In this document: positions 6,137 to 9,224 of the stretch, piece by piece
Numbering within the stretch: position 1 is the first letter of the stretch
How the letters are laid out: each line of letters opens with the position of its first letter
Assembly: GCA_016776525.1 (NCBI GenBank)
Contig: JADHTD010000090.1
Span: 1-9,224 of the forward strand
Length of the DNA stretch: 9,224 nucleotides
Direction: 5' to 3'
Source of the DNA: Rhodospirillales bacterium
Lineage (GTDB): Bacteria; Pseudomonadota; Alphaproteobacteria; Rhodospirillales; JADHTD01
Position numbers and translations under genes: made by a program
Notes under the pieces: generated by a model
Databases searched by the model: none
What the model was told of the DNA's origin: nothing
Seen by the model: the letters and a program-made list of their open reading frames with translations, nothing else

Positions 6137-8194
6137 ATGGCTAAAGCAGCAACCAACGCAGCAGAAAACAGAAGCGGTCAAGCGGAATCCGGCGACAGCC
6201 CGTTACTCGATTCCCTGGGCGCTTCCGTCAAAAAGATGATTGCCCTCGGCAAAGAGCGCGGCCACATCACCTATGACGAATTAAACGCTGCCCTGCCGTC
6301 GGACCAGGTTTCGTCCGAGCAAATCGAAGACACCATGGCGATGCTGTCGGAAATGGGCATCAACGTCATCGAAAATGAAGAGGCCGAAGACCAGTCCGCT
6401 GGCGAAACCACCGAAACCGAACAGACCGTTGCCGTCGCCGGCAATGTCGACGGCAACGAGATCGGCCGTACCGACGACCCGGTGCGCATGTACCTGCGCG
6501 AAATGGGCAGCGTCGAACTGTTGTCCCGCGAAGGCGAGATCGCTATTGCCAAACGGATTGAAGCCGGCCGTGAAATGATGATCGGCGGTATTTGCGAAAG
6601 CCCCCTGACCATCCGCGCCATTGTTCATTGGCATGACGCCCTGATCGAAGAAAAGATGCTGTTGCGGGACATCATTGACTTGGAAACCACCTACGGCGGC
6701 GGTCCCAACGCGGCCCAGCTGGGCGAGGATGTCGATGAAGACGAAGAGGAAGTAGAAGAAGGCGCCGAAGCCAAGGCAAAGCCGGAAGAAGAAGATAAGG
6801 CCGAAGAAAAAGAAGAAAAGAAAGCCGAGCCCGCCGAAGAAGAGAAAAAAGCCGACGGTGAAGGCGGCGAGGAGGGCGAAAAAACCGAAGGCGCCGAAGA
6901 CGATGATGATGATGCCGAAGAGGCCAATCTGTCGCTGGCCGCCATGGAAGCTAAGTTGACTCCGGAAGTGGTTGAAACCTTCGAGCAGATTAACTCCACC
7001 TATAAAAAACTCCACCGCTTGCAGCTCAAACGCCTGGATGGCCTGCAAAAGGGTGACGCCATCAGCCCGGCCCAGGAAAAGCGCTACGGCAAGCTGCGCC
7101 ACGAGCTGGTCGAATTGATGGATAATGTGCATCTCAACAACGCCCGCATCGAACAGCTCGTCGAACAGCTCTACGACCTCAACCGGGTCTTGGTCGGCAT
7201 GGAAGGCAAGCTGCTGCGCATGGCGACGTCGTGCAAAGTGAAGCGGGAAGATTTCCTCGAACAATACTTCGGCAACGAACTGGACCCGGGCTGGCTGCGC
7301 CGGGTCAGCCGCCTGAAGGGCAAGGGCTGGAGCCGGTTCACCGAAAAGCACCGCAACGATATCAAAACCATCCGTGAAGCCATCGGTGAAATTTCCCACG
7401 AAGCCGGGCTGCCGGTCATCGAATTCCGCCGCATCGTCGGCACCGTCCAGAAGGGCGAACGGGAAGCCAGCAAGGCCAAGAAGGAAATGATCGAAGCCAA
7501 CCTGCGTCTGGTCATTTCCATTGCCAAGAAATACACTAACCGCGGCCTGCAGTTCCTGGACCTTATCCAGGAAGGCAACATCGGCCTGATGAAGGCGGTC
7601 GATAAGTTCGAATACCGCCGCGGTTACAAGTTCTCGACCTATGCTACCTGGTGGATCAGGCAGGCGATTACGCGCTCCATCGCCGATCAGGCCCGGACCA
7701 TCCGTATTCCGGTGCATATGATAGAGACCATCAACAAGCTGGTCCGTACCTCTCGCCAGATGCTGCACGAGATCGGCCGCGAACCGACGCCGGAAGAACT
7801 GTCCATCAAGCTTTCCATGCCGTTGGAAAAAGTCCGCAAGGTGCTGAAAATCGCCAAGGAACCGATCAGCCTGGAAACCCCCATCGGCGACGAAGAGGAT
7901 TCCCACCTGGGCGATTTCATCGAGGACAAGAACGCCGTGCAGCCGCTGGATGCGGCCATCCAGGGCAACCTGCGGGAAACCACGACGCGGGTGCTGGCGT
8001 CGCTTACCGCCCGCGAGGAACGGGTTCTCAGGATGCGCTTCGGCATCGGCATGAACACCGACCATACCCTGGAAGAAGTCGGCCAGCAGTTCTCGGTCAC
8101 TCGTGAACGCATCCGGCAGATCGAAGCCAAGGCGCTGCGCAAGCTCAAGCACCCGAGCCGGTCGCGCAAGCTGCGCAGTTTCCTGGATTACTAA
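6137..8194 (+). CDS. rpoD: RNA polymerase primary sigma factor (sigma-70)
   Basis: Housekeeping sigma factor that directs core RNA polymerase to -35/-10 promoters. It has 685 residues. Region 1.1 is near the N-terminus (LLDSLGASVKKMIALGKERGHITYDELNAAL, about residues 23-53). Region 1.2 is DPVRMYLREMGSVELLSREGE. A non-conserved region carries a strongly acidic Glu/Lys/Asp-rich block at about residues 197-262. Regions 2.1-2.4 begin at EANLRLVISIAKKY (453), with FSTYATWWIRQAITR forming the -10-binding helix. Region 3 follows, and region 4 (EERVLRMRFG, 627-685) ends with the -35-binding helix-turn-helix VTRERIRQIEAKALRKL and the typical RSFLDY tail. The ATG has GGAG 10 bases upstream. The length and intact regions mark it as a group 1 sigma, not a stress paralogue. 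It follows dnaG, as in the macromolecular-synthesis operon, but after a long control region. Confidence 0.98.
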   Translation: MAKAATNAAENRSGQAESGDSPLLDSLGASVKKMIALGKERGHITYDELNAALPSDQVSSEQIEDTMAMLSEMGINVIENEEAEDQSAGETTETEQTVAVAGNVDGNEIGRTDDPVRMYLREMGSVELLSREGEIAIAKRIEAGREMMIGGICESPLTIRAIVHWHDALIEEKMLLRDIIDLETTYGGGPNAAQLGEDVDEDEEEVEEGAEAKAKPEEEDKAEEKEEKKAEPAEEEKKADGEGGEEGEKTEGAEDDDDDAEEANLSLAAMEAKLTPEVVETFEQINSTYKKLHRLQLKRLDGLQKGDAISPAQEKRYGKLRHELVELMDNVHLNNARIEQLVEQLYDLNRVLVGMEGKLLRMATSCKVKREDFLEQYFGNELDPGWLRRVSRLKGKGWSRFTEKHRNDIKTIREAIGEISHEAGLPVIEFRRIVGTVQKGEREASKAKKEMIEANLRLVISIAKKYTNRGLQFLDLIQEGNIGLMKAVDKFEYRRGYKFSTYATWWIRQAITRSIADQARTIRIPVHMIETINKLVRTSRQMLHEIGREPTPEELSIKLSMPLEKVRKVLKIAKEPISLETPIGDEEDSHLGDFIEDKNAVQPLDAAIQGNLRETTTRVLASLTAREERVLRMRFGIGMNTDHTLEEVGQQFSVTRERIRQIEAKALRKLKHPSRSRKLRSFLDY

Positions 8195-8218
8195 CCCCTC
8201 GGGGGTTCTTCTCTTCTT
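8193..8218 (+). terminator. First rpoD terminator hairpin, overlapping the stop codon
   Basis: AACCCC (8193-8198) and GGGGTT (8202-8207) form a perfect 6-bp stem with a TCG loop, followed by a pyrimidine-rich CTTCTCTTCTT tail. It begins inside the TAA stop of rpoD. The tail is interrupted by C residues, so alone it may be inefficient. Confidence 0.55.
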
Positions 8219-8221
8219 GAG

Positions 8222-8255
8222 AACGGCGTCCGGCCAACGGGCGCCGTTTTCTTTT
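8222..8255 (+). terminator. Strong intrinsic terminator after rpoD
   Basis: An 11-bp stem with one T-G wobble: left arm 8222-8232 (AACGGCGTCCG), loop GCCAA, right arm 8238-8248 (CGGGCGCCGTT), followed by TTCTTTT. This is the clearest terminator in the window. It separates rpoD from the isomerase gene, whose start is only 27 bases further on. Confidence 0.85.
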
Positions 8256-8282
8256 GGGCGGACCTTGGGTTAAACTTTGGCC

Positions 8283-9080
8283 ATGGTTAAATTCGCCCCC
8301 AATCTTTTTTTCATGTACCGGGAACATGACCTGATGGACCGCTTCCAGGCGGCCCGCAGGGACGGCTTCCGCTTTACCGAACTGTGTTACCTGGGCGATC
8401 TGGACGTGGCCGAGGTCAAACGCGCCCTGGATGACGCCGGATTGACGCTGTTGTCCTTTAATTTTCCGCCGGGCGAGGTGATACCCGGTGAGAAACGGGG
8501 TTTGTCGGCGCTTCCCGGCCATCAGGCCGAGTTCAGGGAACTCGCTGCCCAGGGCCTGGACTGGGCGGCCCAACTGGGCGCCGGCATGGCCCTTTGTCCG
8601 CTGTTCGGCTTGCGGCCGGAAGGGGTCGCCCGGGAAGACTGTGAAGCGGTTCTTATCGGCAACCTGCAATCCATTTTGCCGGACCTGGAAAAAGCCGGGC
8701 TGACGTTGCTCATCGAGGCCCATTGCTCAAAGGATTTCCCCGGCTACATCATCGACCAGGTGGGCCAGGCCCGGCGCATTGTCGATGCGCTCGCCTCCCC
8801 GCATGTGCGGATTTTGTTCGACACCTATCACACCCAGCGCATGGAAGGCGACCTGAGCAATCTTTATCAGGCGCACCGCGACGTCATCGCCCATATCCAG
8901 GTCGGCAACCCGCCGGGCCGAAACGAGCCTGATTGCGGCGAGGTCGACCACCGCTATTTCTTCGAGGTCTTGGATGCCGCCGGTTATGACGGCTGGGTGT
9001 CGGGCGAATACTTCGCCAAGGCCGGAACTTCGGAAGGTCTGGGCTTTCTGGAGGCCTGGGGCATCGCCAAACAACCCTGA
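8283..9080 (+). CDS. Hydroxypyruvate isomerase family protein (sugar-isomerase TIM barrel)
   Basis: Metal-dependent isomerase-like protein of 265 residues, close to the usual 258-260 of the family that includes Hyi (hydroxypyruvate to tartronate semialdehyde) and OtnI (2-oxo-tetronate isomerase). It belongs to the xylose-isomerase-like TIM-barrel superfamily. Candidate metal and catalytic residues by alignment from memory are E145 (LLIEAH), D180 (FDTYHTQ), Q206 (HIQVGNPPGRNEPDCGE), and E242 (SGEYF). The C-terminal GYDGWVSGEYF...TSEGLGFL is characteristic. Family members usually have a Glu-Pro-Ile-Asn loop where this protein has EAHC, so the substrate may differ; I leave the symbol blank. The ATG at 8283 gives the conserved N-terminus MVKFAPNL. 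A TTG at 8277 would add two residues. Neither has a convincing ribosome site. It is preceded by the rpoD terminators and followed by a tRNA, so no pathway neighbour helps to define the substrate. Confidence 0.85.
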   Translation: MVKFAPNLFFMYREHDLMDRFQAARRDGFRFTELCYLGDLDVAEVKRALDDAGLTLLSFNFPPGEVIPGEKRGLSALPGHQAEFRELAAQGLDWAAQLGAGMALCPLFGLRPEGVAREDCEAVLIGNLQSILPDLEKAGLTLLIEAHCSKDFPGYIIDQVGQARRIVDALASPHVRILFDTYHTQRMEGDLSNLYQAHRDVIAHIQVGNPPGRNEPDCGEVDHRYFFEVLDAAGYDGWVSGEYFAKAGTSEGLGFLEAWGIAKQP

Positions 9081-9091
9081 TCAATTGCCGC

Positions 9092-9119
9092 TTGACCCGA
9101 ACCCGGAAGGCGTTAGTTT
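9092..9119 (+). promoter_or_regulatory. Possible promoter of the tRNA gene
   Basis: TTGACC (9092-9097, 5 of 6 to the -35 consensus) is followed after 16 bases by TAGTTT (9114-9119, 3 of 6 to the -10). The predicted start near 9126 would leave a leader of about 17 bases before the tRNA. The -10 is weak, and TATTAC (9128-9133) is an alternative without a matching -35. Confidence 0.4.
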
Positions 9120-9142
9120 GAGGCCGTTATTACGCCCCACAA

Positions 9143-9219
9143 GGGCCCGTAGCTCAACTGGTTAGAGCCGGCCGCTCATAACGGTCTGGTTGCAGGTTCG
9201 AGTCCTGCCGGGCCCACCA
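9143..9219 (+). tRNA. tRNA with CAU anticodon, probably tRNA-Ile2 (lysidine type)
   Basis: A complete 77-base cloverleaf with encoded CCA. The acceptor stem GGGCCCG/CGGGCCC has seven perfect pairs. The D arm is GCTC/GAGC with GG in the loop. The anticodon stem GGCCG/CGGTC (one G-T) holds the loop CTCATAA, anticodon CAT. The T arm GCAGG/CCTGC is perfect, with loop TTCGAGT. The discriminator is A73. The perfect G1-C72 pair rules out initiator tRNA-fMet, which lacks that pair. The choice is elongator Met or the isoleucine tRNA whose C34 is changed to lysidine by TilS to read AUA. C4-G69 and C5-G68, which favour TilS recognition in E. coli, are present, so I lean to Ile2. Odd points are C26 (normally a purine) and A15 with T48 in place of the common G15-C48 Levitt pair, a compensated change. 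Confidence 0.93.
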
Positions 9220-9224
9220 TTTTT

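Noticed and set aside
6281..8152. 623-codon minus-strand frame opposite rpoD
   Set aside because: Striking in length, but it mirrors rpoD codon positions; its poly-Phe segment is simply the complement of the GA-rich acidic block. No ribosome site or domain supports it.

Overview
This window looks like ordinary chromosome from a GC-rich alphaproteobacterium. The protein sequences read like Rhodospirillales-type homologues, and the gene order carB-carA (divergent), yqeY, dnaG, rpoD is one I associate with that class. This assignment is from memory of the families, not from a search. I see no insertion sequence, prophage, CRISPR array or toxin-type cassette. Codon use and base composition are even across the coding regions, apart from one purine-rich stretch inside rpoD.

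Layout. Positions 1-3040, minus strand: the pyrimidine/arginine operon carA-carB, with carB running off the left edge. Positions 3041-3271: a divergent control region holding a good sigma-70 promoter for carAB, a foldable carA leader, and AT-rich DNA in front of yqeY. From 3272 everything is on the plus strand: yqeY (GatB/YqeY domain), dnaG (primase), rpoD (primary sigma factor), a hydroxypyruvate-isomerase-like TIM barrel, and a CAU-anticodon tRNA at the right edge. dnaG and rpoD correspond to two genes of the classic macromolecular-synthesis operon. Here they are separated by 397 bases containing a terminator-like hairpin and new promoter candidates, so rpoD is probably transcribed at least partly on its own. 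Two hairpin-plus-T-tract terminators follow rpoD and isolate the isomerase gene.

How the genes work together. CarA and CarB form carbamoyl-phosphate synthetase, which feeds pyrimidine and arginine synthesis. DnaG primes replication, RpoD directs housekeeping transcription, and YqeY has no settled role. The isomerase and the tRNA are separate units.

I found no new multi-gene system. What deserves a second look is regulatory: a tandem pair of DnaA boxes overlapping the best -10 in front of dnaG, two heat-shock (RpoH)-like promoter candidates in front of rpoD, an attenuator-like hairpin and possible Shine-Dalgarno masking in the rpoD leader, a structured carA leader, and a perfect palindrome across the back-to-back -35 elements between carA and yqeY. 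The isomerase also departs from its family at a usually conserved active-site loop, and the tRNA is probably the lysidine-type isoleucine tRNA rather than methionine.
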